A stretch of DNA of 6,454 bases. Origin: JALHOQ01 sp038144835 (GTDB lineage Bacteria; Bdellovibrionota; Bdellovibrionia; Bdellovibrionales; UBA1609). Positions 1 through 5,582 of this stretch are shown here, one piece after another. The notes under the pieces were generated by a model, which was given only the letters and a program-made list of their open reading frames with translations, was not told where the DNA came from and ran no database searches. The DNA lies in contig JAYQON010000138.1 in assembly GCA_038144835.1 (NCBI GenBank), forward strand, positions 1-6,454. The letters run 5' to 3'. Both the position numbers and the translations under genes were made by a program. Each line of letters opens with the position of its first letter. Position 1 is the first letter of the stretch.

Positions 1-67
1 CCGTAGAACCGTAGAACCGTAGAACCGTAGAACCGTAGAACCGTAGAACCGTAGAACCGTAGAACCG
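1..67. repeat. Perfect tandem array of the octamer CCGTAGAA
   Basis: Eight exact head-to-tail copies of CCGTAGAA fill positions 1-64, and a partial ninth (CCG) ends at 67. The array starts at the window edge, so its true length is unknown. No copy differs from the others, which suggests recent expansion or active homogenisation. Because 8 is not a multiple of 3, the plus strand has TAG in all three frames. The minus strand is open in all frames and would read the same eight-residue cycle (F-Y-G-S-T-V-L-R). The array ends 12 bp from the 3' end of tRNA-Cys. No function can be assigned from sequence; a slipped-strand minisatellite is the simplest reading. Confidence 0.95.
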
Positions 68-79
68 ATCGTTGAAATT

Positions 80-153
80 TGGAGGTGGCGGGCGGAATTG
101 AACCGCCGTAGCCGCTTTTGCAGAGCGGTGCCTAACCACTTGGCTACGCCACC
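80..153 (-). tRNA. tRNA-Cys, anticodon GCA
   Basis: The 74-nt gene reads on the minus strand and folds as a full cloverleaf. The acceptor arms are GGTGGCG (147-153) and CGCCACC (84-90), a 7-bp perfect stem. The discriminator is T (position 83) and the 3' CCA is encoded (80-82). The anticodon stem is CCGCT/AGCGG (124-128 with 112-116) around the loop CTGCAAA, which places anticodon GCA at plus-strand 119-121. The T arm carries GGTTCAATTCC. A U discriminator with a GCA anticodon is the expected identity set for CysRS recognition. It lies downstream of the GH25 gene on the same strand. I could not find a convincing dedicated promoter in 154-255, so read-through from that gene is possible. Confidence 0.97.
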
Positions 154-255
154 AAAAACCCACAGTGGCCTGAGTGAACCATTTCTCCCTCAAAAAGACA
201 ACCCCCTCGCACAGTATTCACGCTCAGCAATTTAGGATTTGTCCCGCACGACCGC

Positions 256-282
256 TTCATTATGCATGGCGCCAATAATGAA
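256..282 (-). terminator. Hairpin directly after the GH25 stop codon (no U tract)
   Basis: A perfect 8-bp inverted repeat, TTCATTAT (256-263) and ATAATGAA (275-282), begins at the base after the TAG stop of the GH25 gene. The 11-nt loop contains a second small palindrome, TGGCGCCA (267-274). No run of T follows on the minus strand, so this is not a textbook intrinsic terminator. It may be a weak terminator or a 3'-end-stabilising hairpin. Confidence 0.35.
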
Positions 283-1107
283 CTACAAGTTCCACTCCTG
301 TTCCAAGGCGGCGCGAGTTCCATAGTAGACATTGACATCCATATCGAAGAGCGTACCGGGTACGTTGTACAGACAGGAACCCGTTTTGGAACAATTGATC
401 TCACTAGAGAATTGCCACAGGAAGTAGGTCGACCAAATTCCGACAGGGAAATCCGGTATATTTGATCGAAAGCGTGCATACCAAAGACGTGCCTGCTGAA
501 ATAATGGACTATTTCTTAAACTAGAGTTCAAAGCCTGAGTGACAGAATGATTGGCATAAACAACAGGCACTTTCCCTGTTTGTTCAAAAACGTACTGCAT
601 GAATTTTTGCGCACCGTCTATATCCATCATTGAAGAACTAGATGTGTCTTCAAGATCCAAGACCAACAGGACGTCTTTAAAATCTCCAACTGTGGCTAAA
701 AAAAGCTTTGCCTGAACAATAGGATCACTGCGATCGCCGAGATGATACGCTCCCCAAAGATAACCTCTCGATCGAGCGATCACTTGTCGAGAAGCGTAGG
801 CGCTATCTACCCTTTGCCCAATCGTGCATCGATGAATGACGGCCGCTACTCGCGCATCTCCAGCCATCTTATCCCAATCGATAGAGTTCCCCTGAAAGGC
901 ATCTATCACAATAGCTGTGTCGGAACGTTGCCAAGCCCGATCCCATTTGCGGGAATCATCCTTAAAAGGCTCCTCGATCATATTTGGTGGAGCCCCACCA
1001 CCTTCAGAGGCTAGCGGGCTTGACTGAGAACTGAACTCAACCTTCCCGTAGGGAGAACAACCAAACATCACCACTAAACAAGCGATCCAAAGTCCTGATG
1101 ATTTCAT
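283..1107 (-). CDS. GH25-family muramidase-like lipoprotein
   Basis: This is a 274-residue protein related to glycoside hydrolase family 25 (Chalaropsis-type lysozymes), which cut the beta-1,4 bond between N-acetylmuramic acid and N-acetylglucosamine in peptidoglycan. Residues 1-17 look like a lipoprotein signal: MK-SSG, a hydrophobic core, then VMFGC with Cys17 as the lipidated residue. Ser18 after it suggests outer-membrane sorting if the E. coli rule applies. Residues 18-65 are a Ser/Gly-rich spacer. The GH25 barrel spans about 66-265: first Asp at 69 (IDAFQG), GAYH at 119-122, the Asp-x-Glu pair at 151/153 (LDLE), WQ at 231-232 and the C-terminal DMDVN at 255-259. All expected acidic positions are present, so the enzyme should be active. 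The ATG at 1107 is the natural start because it begins the signal peptide; no strong Shine-Dalgarno precedes it. A stop at 283-285 (TAG) ends the domain at the usual place. Confidence 0.85.
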   Translation of the reverse strand: MKSSGLWIACLVVMFGCSPYGKVEFSSQSSPLASEGGGAPPNMIEEPFKDDSRKWDRAWQRSDTAIVIDAFQGNSIDWDKMAGDARVAAVIHRCTIGQRVDSAYASRQVIARSRGYLWGAYHLGDRSDPIVQAKLFLATVGDFKDVLLVLDLEDTSSSSMMDIDGAQKFMQYVFEQTGKVPVVYANHSVTQALNSSLRNSPLFQQARLWYARFRSNIPDFPVGIWSTYFLWQFSSEINCSKTGSCLYNVPGTLFDMDVNVYYGTRAALEQEWNL

Positions 1108-1172
1108 AAGGACTCTATCGGCCCCGAAAATGACCAGCCTGAGCGCTTTGCAAGAAAATCAATGCATTGGAT

Positions 1173-1201
1173 TTTATGACCAGCAAATCACTGATCTTCA
1201 A
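1173..1201 (-). promoter_or_regulatory. Candidate sigma70-type promoter of the GH25 lipoprotein gene
   Basis: On the minus strand TTGAAG (-35, plus-strand 1196-1201) is followed after exactly 17 bp by CATAAA (-10, 1173-1178). Each hexamer matches 4 of 6 consensus bases. Transcription would begin near 1166, leaving a leader of about 58 nt. One copy of the CCAGCAAA motif (1180-1187) lies in the spacer right beside the -10 box, where a bound protein would be expected to block the promoter. This is a pattern match only. Confidence 0.35.
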
Positions 1202-1250
1202 AAAAATTGTAGAAATCTTTGCTGGCAAATCTCGCAAACACCAGCAAATA
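1179..1250. repeat. Three copies of CCAGCAAA in alternating orientation
   Basis: The 10-mer ACCAGCAAAT occurs at 1179-1188 and again at 1241-1250. Its 8-bp inverse TTTGCTGG sits between them at 1219-1226. The middle copy can pair with either outer copy, giving two mutually exclusive 8-bp stems with loops of 31 nt (left) or 15 nt (right). A smaller stem, AACACC/GGTGTT (1238-1243 and 1253-1258) followed by T5, overlaps the right copy. The cluster lies in the 246-bp gap (1108-1353) between comM and the GH25 gene, a gap in which I see no gene. It could be an operator cluster or a 3'-UTR folding element of the comM transcript. A fourth copy lies at 4431-4440. Confidence 0.7.
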
Positions 1251-1353
1251 CGGTGTTTTTAGCCAGTCTAGAACCACGGGCGCAACTTTAAAAAACTGCG
1301 CATGCAATGCCTCTCCCAAGCTGGCTTCACCTGCAAAACGCTCTGATGACCAA

Positions 1354-2748
1354 CTAGGCAAAAAGCTGAGCCAATGAAGTCATAGCTAGGGTCGAATGCT
1401 CGGCAGCTTTTTGAAAATGCTCCGACTTTATGTCTATGCTTTCTTCATGATCAGCCAAAGTCCTGGCCACACGCAGTAAAGATCTGCGCCGTCGATGACT
1501 GAGCGGTAAAGCACTGTAGTCTGAAGGCAACTTGAGAGGTCGATCCCCTCGTTCCTTAGCAAAAGTCGCCATTCGCAAGATAGTTGCACGAACGTCCTCA
1601 ATAGGAACGCAGGGTCGTTTATCGAGCCATGAATGTGAAAATAGCAGAAGATCAAAACGATCTAAAAGCGGGCCGCTCAAACGTCGACAAACAGAACTAC
1701 AGCGAGAAAGACTTCGGTTACACCCTTCAAACCGCCCAGGATAAAGCTGTCCACACGGACACAAATTTGTCGTGGCCACAAGCTGGAACCGAGCAGGAAG
1801 TCTCTCTCGATAACCATGCCTTGCAATTTCGATAGAACCATTTTCAATAGGCTCACGCAAAGCCTCTAACACTTGCGGATGGAATTCTAAAAATTCATCC
1901 ATAACCAGGAGCCCTCCATGGGCCCGTGAGATCACACCAGGTTGCAGTGGTACACCTCCCCCAATCATGGCTTGAGGAGTGATCGAATGATGGGGCTGCT
2001 CTAATGGACGCCAGCGAGCGGCTAAGGCGCGCTCCCCAAACATGACTGCCAGATCTTCCATACATTCGACATCAGGCTCGGGACTTAGGGCATAGAGAGC
2101 TCGTGCCCAGGTGGTCTTGCCTGAGCCTTGGGGGCCAGCAACCAGGACCGACAATCCAAGATGGGTCGTAATCCAAAGTGCACGAGCGGCATCGGGATGC
2201 AAATCAAGCGAGGGGAGTATCGGCGGACTCCAAAACTTAGCCCAATCAAAATTTTCTTCCCGCCAACGTACGTCCGGACTTGCCAATGAATCCCACTGCA
2301 ACCAACGCCCGCCCCGTACGCCTGACTCGCCGGCTCCAGTCAATACAAGACCTTCACGCACCGCACGTAAAGCTTGTGCCAAATCATGGGTTGCATTGAC
2401 TCGACCATCTAATGAAATCTCACCATAAACAACCGCCGTACTCAGCAGATTCTCAATGCCCTCGGGCAACTGCCGAGTGAGCGCCAAAAAAGCTAAAGCA
2501 ATAGCTAAATCAGCGCCCGAACCGCTTTTTCGAAGATGTGTGGGTCTCAAATTGACAATGATTTGCTGACCTTCAGGCCACTTTAAGCCACACGCGCGCA
2601 AAGCTGACTTCAACCGAACCCCAGCCTCACGAATTCCGACATCAGGAAGACCGACAACATGCAACTGCGGAATACCGGGAATCAAATTGACTTCAACTTC
2701 ACCAGCCTCAAAATGTCCTGACGCACGAAAAAGTGTTTTAATAATCAT
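1354..2748 (-). CDS. comM: ComM/YifB family Mg-chelatase-like AAA+ ATPase
   Basis: This 464-residue protein belongs to the YifB/ComM family. In naturally transformable bacteria ComM is a hexameric helicase that drives branch migration of incoming DNA during recombination. The N-terminal ChlI/S5-like domain covers about 1-135, with VGLPD at 32-36 and the family signature around NLRPTHLRKSGSGADL (66-81). The AAA+ core follows: Walker A GPQGSGKT (205-212), PHH (252-254), Walker B LLVMDE (280-285), a sensor-1 region TNLCPCG (327-333) and SGPLLDRFDL (358-367) with Arg364 as the likely arginine finger. The C-terminal Mg-chelatase domain (about 410-455) includes LLRVARTLAD. It is slightly shorter than the usual roughly 500 residues and lacks the typical VKGQ and GGHN motifs before Walker A. 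The ATG at 2748 puts the N terminus where homologues begin, although no clear Shine-Dalgarno is seen. It lies 51 bp downstream of xerC, probably in the same operon. Confidence 0.93.
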   Translation of the reverse strand: MIIKTLFRASGHFEAGEVEVNLIPGIPQLHVVGLPDVGIREAGVRLKSALRACGLKWPEGQQIIVNLRPTHLRKSGSGADLAIALAFLALTRQLPEGIENLLSTAVVYGEISLDGRVNATHDLAQALRAVREGLVLTGAGESGVRGGRWLQWDSLASPDVRWREENFDWAKFWSPPILPSLDLHPDAARALWITTHLGLSVLVAGPQGSGKTTWARALYALSPEPDVECMEDLAVMFGERALAARWRPLEQPHHSITPQAMIGGGVPLQPGVISRAHGGLLVMDEFLEFHPQVLEALREPIENGSIEIARHGYRERLPARFQLVATTNLCPCGQLYPGRFEGCNRSLSRCSSVCRRLSGPLLDRFDLLLFSHSWLDKRPCVPIEDVRATILRMATFAKERGDRPLKLPSDYSALPLSHRRRRSLLRVARTLADHEESIDIKSEHFQKAAEHSTLAMTSLAQLFA

Positions 2749-2799
2749 GCTGATTGAACATGCAAGTTGGGCTGCACGCCAATCTACAAATAGAATTTC

Positions 2800-3681
2800 T
2801 TAAACGTCTTCGAGAGTACGAAAACCGGACAAGGGATGATTCTGATCAACCTCATCACGCAGTTTATGGGTAGTTACGCTGGTGTAGATTTGGGTTGTTT
2901 GCAAACTTGAGTGCCCCAATAAAACCTGTATCGTGCGCAAGTCCGCTCCATTTTCTAGTAGTGCTGTTGCACATCCATGGCGAAACTGATGCGGACTTAC
3001 AGCTTCCTCAAAGCCGGCTTTGGCAGACCAGGCTGACAGCCACCGCCACACATCAACTCGCGAAGGCCGATGACCACGATCATTGATGAGGATGGCTGGT
3101 GTTTCCTCTTTAACAAGCGAAGGGCGTACGTCAGTCAAGTAGGTCTTCAAAGTTTCAAGCAAATTTCCCGACAGCGGCACGAGGCGCTCTTTTCCACCTT
3201 TGCCCAAAACCTTGAGCCAAGCATCCGTGGCATTGAAATCATGCAAATTTAATCCAACCAGTTCACTCACTCGACAACCTAGCCCAAAGAGCAATAATAA
3301 CGTCAGCTGATTGCGAGAACTGCGCAGCGAATCTTCGACTTGGCAAGCTACAAGAAGTGCTTGAAATTCCGAAACTGTTATCGGTTTTGGCAAATTTGGC
3401 TTGACCCGCGGTGGACGCAGCTCACGTAACTATGGAGCCTTGACTCCATTGGCTTCAAGAAAGCGAAAATATGTGCGTAAACTACTTATCACTCGCGCCT
3501 GCGATCGAGGAGAGAGCTTGCGCTCTTTCATGAATTCATAGAAATTGCCGATTTCACGCCCAGTCTCGCTAAAATCCGCATAGAGTTCAAGGTCCCTACG
3601 GTAAGCCATCACCGTATTCTGGGAACGGCCGCGAACGTGCTGCAAATCTTCGAAGAACTCCACCCAGAGCTTTAATGCCAT
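2800..3681 (-). pseudogene. xerC: XerC-like tyrosine recombinase interrupted by one in-frame TAG
   Basis: Reading from the ATG at 3681 through the single TAG at 3430-3432 gives a 293-codon frame, close to the usual 295-300 residues. Codons 1-83 are the SAM-like core-binding domain (EFFEDL, NTVMAYRRDLE, SSLRTYFRFLE). Codon 84 is TAG. Codons 85-293 are the linker and catalytic domain with every active-site residue: Arg137 (CRVSEL), Lys161 (GKGGKER), His231 and Arg234 (HQFRH), His257 (LLGH) and the nucleophile Tyr266 (TTQIYT). The spacings R-K 24, R-H 23 and H-Y 9 match those of XerD of E. coli. The family resolves chromosome dimers at dif. No ATG exists in frame after the TAG; the first alternative start is a TTG at 3393 without a ribosome-binding site, so the second part is poorly placed for independent translation. 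Upstream extension to a TTG at 3729 is open but adds no family sequence. It could be a recent nonsense pseudogene, a readthrough gene or a base-call error. Confidence 0.85.
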
Positions 3682-3702
3682 ATCAATATTACGACGAATT
3701 TT

Positions 3703-3736
3703 AAAAAAAAATGCAAGGCTTAGATACAACCGCGCA
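3703..3736 (-). terminator. Possible weak terminator of the 3748-4383 gene
   Basis: On the minus strand an imperfect hairpin (outer TGC/GCA at 3734-3736 and 3713-3715, inner GG/CC, with mismatches and a bulge) is followed immediately by nine T residues (plus-strand A run 3703-3711). The T tract is strong but the stem is poor. The element lies between the lipoprotein stop and the xerC ATG. The same T tract could instead be the spacer of a weak xerC promoter (TTGCAT at 3711-3716, 17 bp, CGTAAT at 3688-3693). Confidence 0.3.
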
Positions 3737-3747
3737 ACAATCGAGTT

Positions 3748-4383
3748 TCAGCCACCAAATCCCACAAGCGTCGAAAATTTGCCTATGTATCTTTCATGTC
3801 CGTTGGAATCAAAGCCGTAGACCCGCAATTGAATCACACCCGAAAGGGCTGCACCGTCGATATCAAAACTACGCAATATAAGTTTTTGCAGACCGCCGCT
3901 CGACATCACCGCTTCAAATTCACCATCGTTAATCGAAGATGTGCCAGAAAATCCATAAAACTGAAAACTTTCGCTACCACTATTACAAATGCCAATCAGC
4001 AAAGCATTTTCGCGCCCGACTTCAGTGGGTCGGTCAAAAAAGAACACCCGCGCACCAACAATTTCGCGCCAACTGAGCGACGCTTGGCCAATAAATTCAA
4101 AATTCGTCAAACTTAAGACACTTGCGACTGATCCGATCGGACCTGGCGCACTCGCAAAAAAGATCGCAGTGTCTGATTCGTCTTTAAGGCGCAGGGCTTC
4201 ATTCACATCACTAGCGGTCAAAGAATCGTCTTGTTGCGATTGAACTTCTGAAAGCAGGTGCATCAATTCCCTTGGCGAAATGCCGGCCTCAGCCTCGCGC
4301 CACTGATTGGAGCACCCCCACATGATGGGCAAAAGTACAGATAAAGCTACAAACTTAACCAACCATATTGTTTGCATAGCCAT
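3748..4383 (-). CDS. Predicted lipoprotein of unknown function
   Basis: I do not recognise this 211-residue protein. Residues 1-24 form a lipoprotein signal: one Lys at position 10, a hydrophobic run (FVALSVLLPIMWG) and Cys24 followed by Ser, which suggests an outer-membrane lipoprotein exposed to the periplasm. Its lipobox (IMWGC) resembles that of the GH25 gene (VMFGC) in having Met at -3 and an aromatic at -2. Residues 25-75 are polar and charged and probably helical (SPRELMHLLSEVQSQ, NEALRLKDE). Residues 76-211 alternate hydrophobic and small/polar residues with many Gly and Ser, which suggests a beta-rich domain (for example ARVFFFDRP, LRVYGFDSNG). Two ATG starts are possible: 4383 (4 nt from an AGGA) and 4377 (10 nt from it); both keep the signal peptide. 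It stops 66 bp before the xerC ATG and starts divergently from the acyltransferase gene. Confidence 0.8.
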   Translation of the reverse strand: MAMQTIWLVKFVALSVLLPIMWGCSNQWREAEAGISPRELMHLLSEVQSQQDDSLTASDVNEALRLKDESDTAIFFASAPGPIGSVASVLSLTNFEFIGQASLSWREIVGARVFFFDRPTEVGRENALLIGICNSGSESFQFYGFSGTSSINDGEFEAVMSSGGLQKLILRSFDIDGAALSGVIQLRVYGFDSNGHERYIGKFSTLVGFGG

Positions 4384-4401
4384 ACCATCCTAGCGCCGGA
4401 A

Positions 4402-4410
4402 ATTATGACA
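4402..4410 (-). promoter_or_regulatory. Extended -10 promoter element of the lipoprotein gene
   Basis: The minus strand reads TGTCATAAT here, a TGn extension plus a -10 hexamer matching 5 of 6 consensus bases. There is no fitting -35 box, which is tolerated for extended -10 promoters. Transcription would begin near 4395, giving a leader of about 12 nt that contains the AGGA ribosome-binding site (minus strand, 4388-4391). Confidence 0.4.
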
Positions 4411-4430
4411 ACCATAAGCTATTCATTTTC

Positions 4431-4440
4431 CCAGCAAATA
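4431..4440. promoter_or_regulatory. Fourth copy of the CCAGCAAATA motif
   Basis: CCAGCAAATA matches positions 1242-1251 exactly over 10 bases. It lies 23 bp upstream of the extended -10 element of the lipoprotein gene, about -36 to -45 from the inferred start. That is a typical place for an activator to bind at a promoter that lacks a -35 box. The reading is an inference from position and repetition. Confidence 0.4.
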
Positions 4441-4479
4441 ACTCAATACACGCCACCCACCGTCAAAGAGACAAAGTGT

Positions 4480-4496
4480 AAGTCAAAATTTGACTT
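4480..4496. promoter_or_regulatory. Perfect 17-bp palindrome, candidate operator
   Basis: AAGTCAAAATTTGACTT consists of two 8-bp arms that are exact inverse complements around one central base. An extra half-site-like GTCAAA lies at 4462-4467, exactly 20 bp (about two helical turns) left of the GTCAAA at 4482-4487. The palindrome is in the divergent gap, 60 bp before the acyltransferase ATG, and its right arm contains a -35-like TTGACT. I found no matching -10 box, so the promoter itself is not assigned. Confidence 0.5.
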
Positions 4497-4556
4497 GGAG
4501 ACCCAGGAAGGAATTGGTAACTCTAAATCTTAAAAAACTTTACAGAGTTGATACCA

Positions 4557-5582
4557 ATGAAAAGCAAGATTGCTAGCATTGAAGAAGGTCTGCTCAATAA
4601 GTTACGGGGCAACCCACACAGACAAACGAGCGAACGACTTAAACAACCCCTTGCCGAGCCGATCGCTCCTGAGCTTCTTCAGCAAGATTTAAAAAATTGC
4701 GAACTTCTGGTCGACACGGCACCCGACCGGCCCGAAAAAGGCATGGCTGTTTATCGCGCCGTAGGCAGAGATATTCCCAACCTTGTACTTGAACTTGGTC
4801 GACTCCGCGAAGAGACCTTTCGTACGGTCGGTGAGGGCACAGGCCTACAGCGCGACAACGATCAATTCGACGAATTTTATGATCACTTTATTGCCTGGGA
4901 CAAAGGTGGACGCAACATCACCGGTGCTTATCGTATAGGTCGCGTTGACCGGATCCTCATTGAGCATGGGGCTAAAGGCGTATACACCAATACCTTATTT
5001 AACTTAGAGGCTTTACTCGCAGCCGACTTTTCTCAAGGAACTTTAGAAGCGGGACGAAGCTTTGTTCGGCCTGAGTATCAACGCGGTCCCAGTCTGTTGG
5101 TTATTTGGATGGCCTTTGGTCGCTTTCTTGTCACTCATCCTGAATACAAATACCTGATGGGTCCGGTGAGCATCTCCAACGAGTTTCAGGAAAGTTCAAA
5201 ACATCTGATGGTCAGTTATTTGATGACCTGCTATCCACACGAAAAATCAAACATGGTCAGCTCGAAAAACCCTCCTGTTTTCGAAACGGGACTGAAGCCT
5301 GAGGAGCTCACAGAGTTGGTAAATGCCTCTCTAGACCTGAACGGTCTTCAGGAGTTTATTCGCTTTGCTGAGGACAATCCACGCGCTCAAATTCCCCAGC
5401 TCATAAAACTTTACCTTGAGCTTGGAGTTCGGTTTTTGGCTTTTAACAAAGATGATGAATTTAACTCTATTGATGGATTGATTTGGCTAGATATTCCAAA
5501 GGTGCCGGCAAAAATCCTCTTGCGTTACATGGGAGATGAATACAAAAAATATTTAACTTTCCACAATATTGAGATTCTTTAA
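4557..5582 (+). CDS. OlsB/hemolysin-type GNAT N-acyltransferase
   Basis: This 341-residue protein belongs to the GNAT-like acyltransferases related to OlsB, which transfer a 3-hydroxyacyl chain from acyl carrier protein to an amino acid (ornithine in OlsB, giving lyso-ornithine lipid). The acceptor used here cannot be read from sequence. Seen: a polar N-terminal linker (1-72); the GNAT-like core from ELGRLREETFRTVGEGT (79-95) through YDHFIAWD (108-115), GAYRIG (123-128), YTNTLF (143-148), the hallmark GRSFVRPEYQRG (166-177) and YLMGPVSISN (199-208); and a C-terminal domain ending in FNKDDEFNSIDGLIWLDI (296-313). This layout matches the C-terminal half of the PlsC-GNAT fusion acyltransferases known from Bacteroidota and others, but no PlsC domain is present. 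I prefer the ATG at 4557 over the in-frame TTG at 4548: a modest AGAG lies 9 nt before the ATG but directly abuts the TTG. It has no operon partner on its strand. Confidence 0.8.
   Translation: MKSKIASIEEGLLNKLRGNPHRQTSERLKQPLAEPIAPELLQQDLKNCELLVDTAPDRPEKGMAVYRAVGRDIPNLVLELGRLREETFRTVGEGTGLQRDNDQFDEFYDHFIAWDKGGRNITGAYRIGRVDRILIEHGAKGVYTNTLFNLEALLAADFSQGTLEAGRSFVRPEYQRGPSLLVIWMAFGRFLVTHPEYKYLMGPVSISNEFQESSKHLMVSYLMTCYPHEKSNMVSSKNPPVFETGLKPEELTELVNASLDLNGLQEFIRFAEDNPRAQIPQLIKLYLELGVRFLAFNKDDEFNSIDGLIWLDIPKVPAKILLRYMGDEYKKYLTFHNIEIL

Noticed and set aside
1..67. CRISPR array
   Set aside because: The 8-bp units are contiguous with no spacers, so this is a simple tandem repeat.
144..479. Minus-strand open frame of 111 codons
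   Set aside because: It overlaps the tRNA-Cys 5' end and the 3' end of the GH25 gene in another frame, and shows no family resemblance.
742..1014. Plus-strand open frame of 90 codons
   Set aside because: It lies wholly antisense inside the well-supported GH25 gene and looks like a shadow frame.
1281..1302. Terminator of comM: GCGCA/TGCGC hairpin around an A/T-rich loop
   Set aside because: The 5-bp stem encloses the T tract in its loop rather than preceding it, so it does not fit an intrinsic terminator.
2111..2428. Plus-strand open frame of 105 codons
   Set aside because: It is antisense to comM across its Walker A region, with composition typical of a mirror frame.
2800..3393. Stand-alone catalytic-domain recombinase starting at the TTG
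   Set aside because: The frame is continuous with the upstream domain except for one TAG, there is no ribosome-binding site, and the linker residues before the TTG still resemble XerC.
283..3432. Reassignment of TAG to an amino acid in this genome
   Set aside because: TAG ends the GH25 and comM genes at the normal domain boundary, with only 16 and 8 extra codons to the next stop, so it works as a stop here.
3796..4116. Plus-strand open frame of 106 codons
   Set aside because: It is antisense to the lipoprotein gene and has no ribosome-binding site or recognisable motif.
4548..4556. TTG at 4548 as start of the acyltransferase
   Set aside because: The ATG three codons later has better spacing from the AGAG and the extra residues add nothing to the family match.
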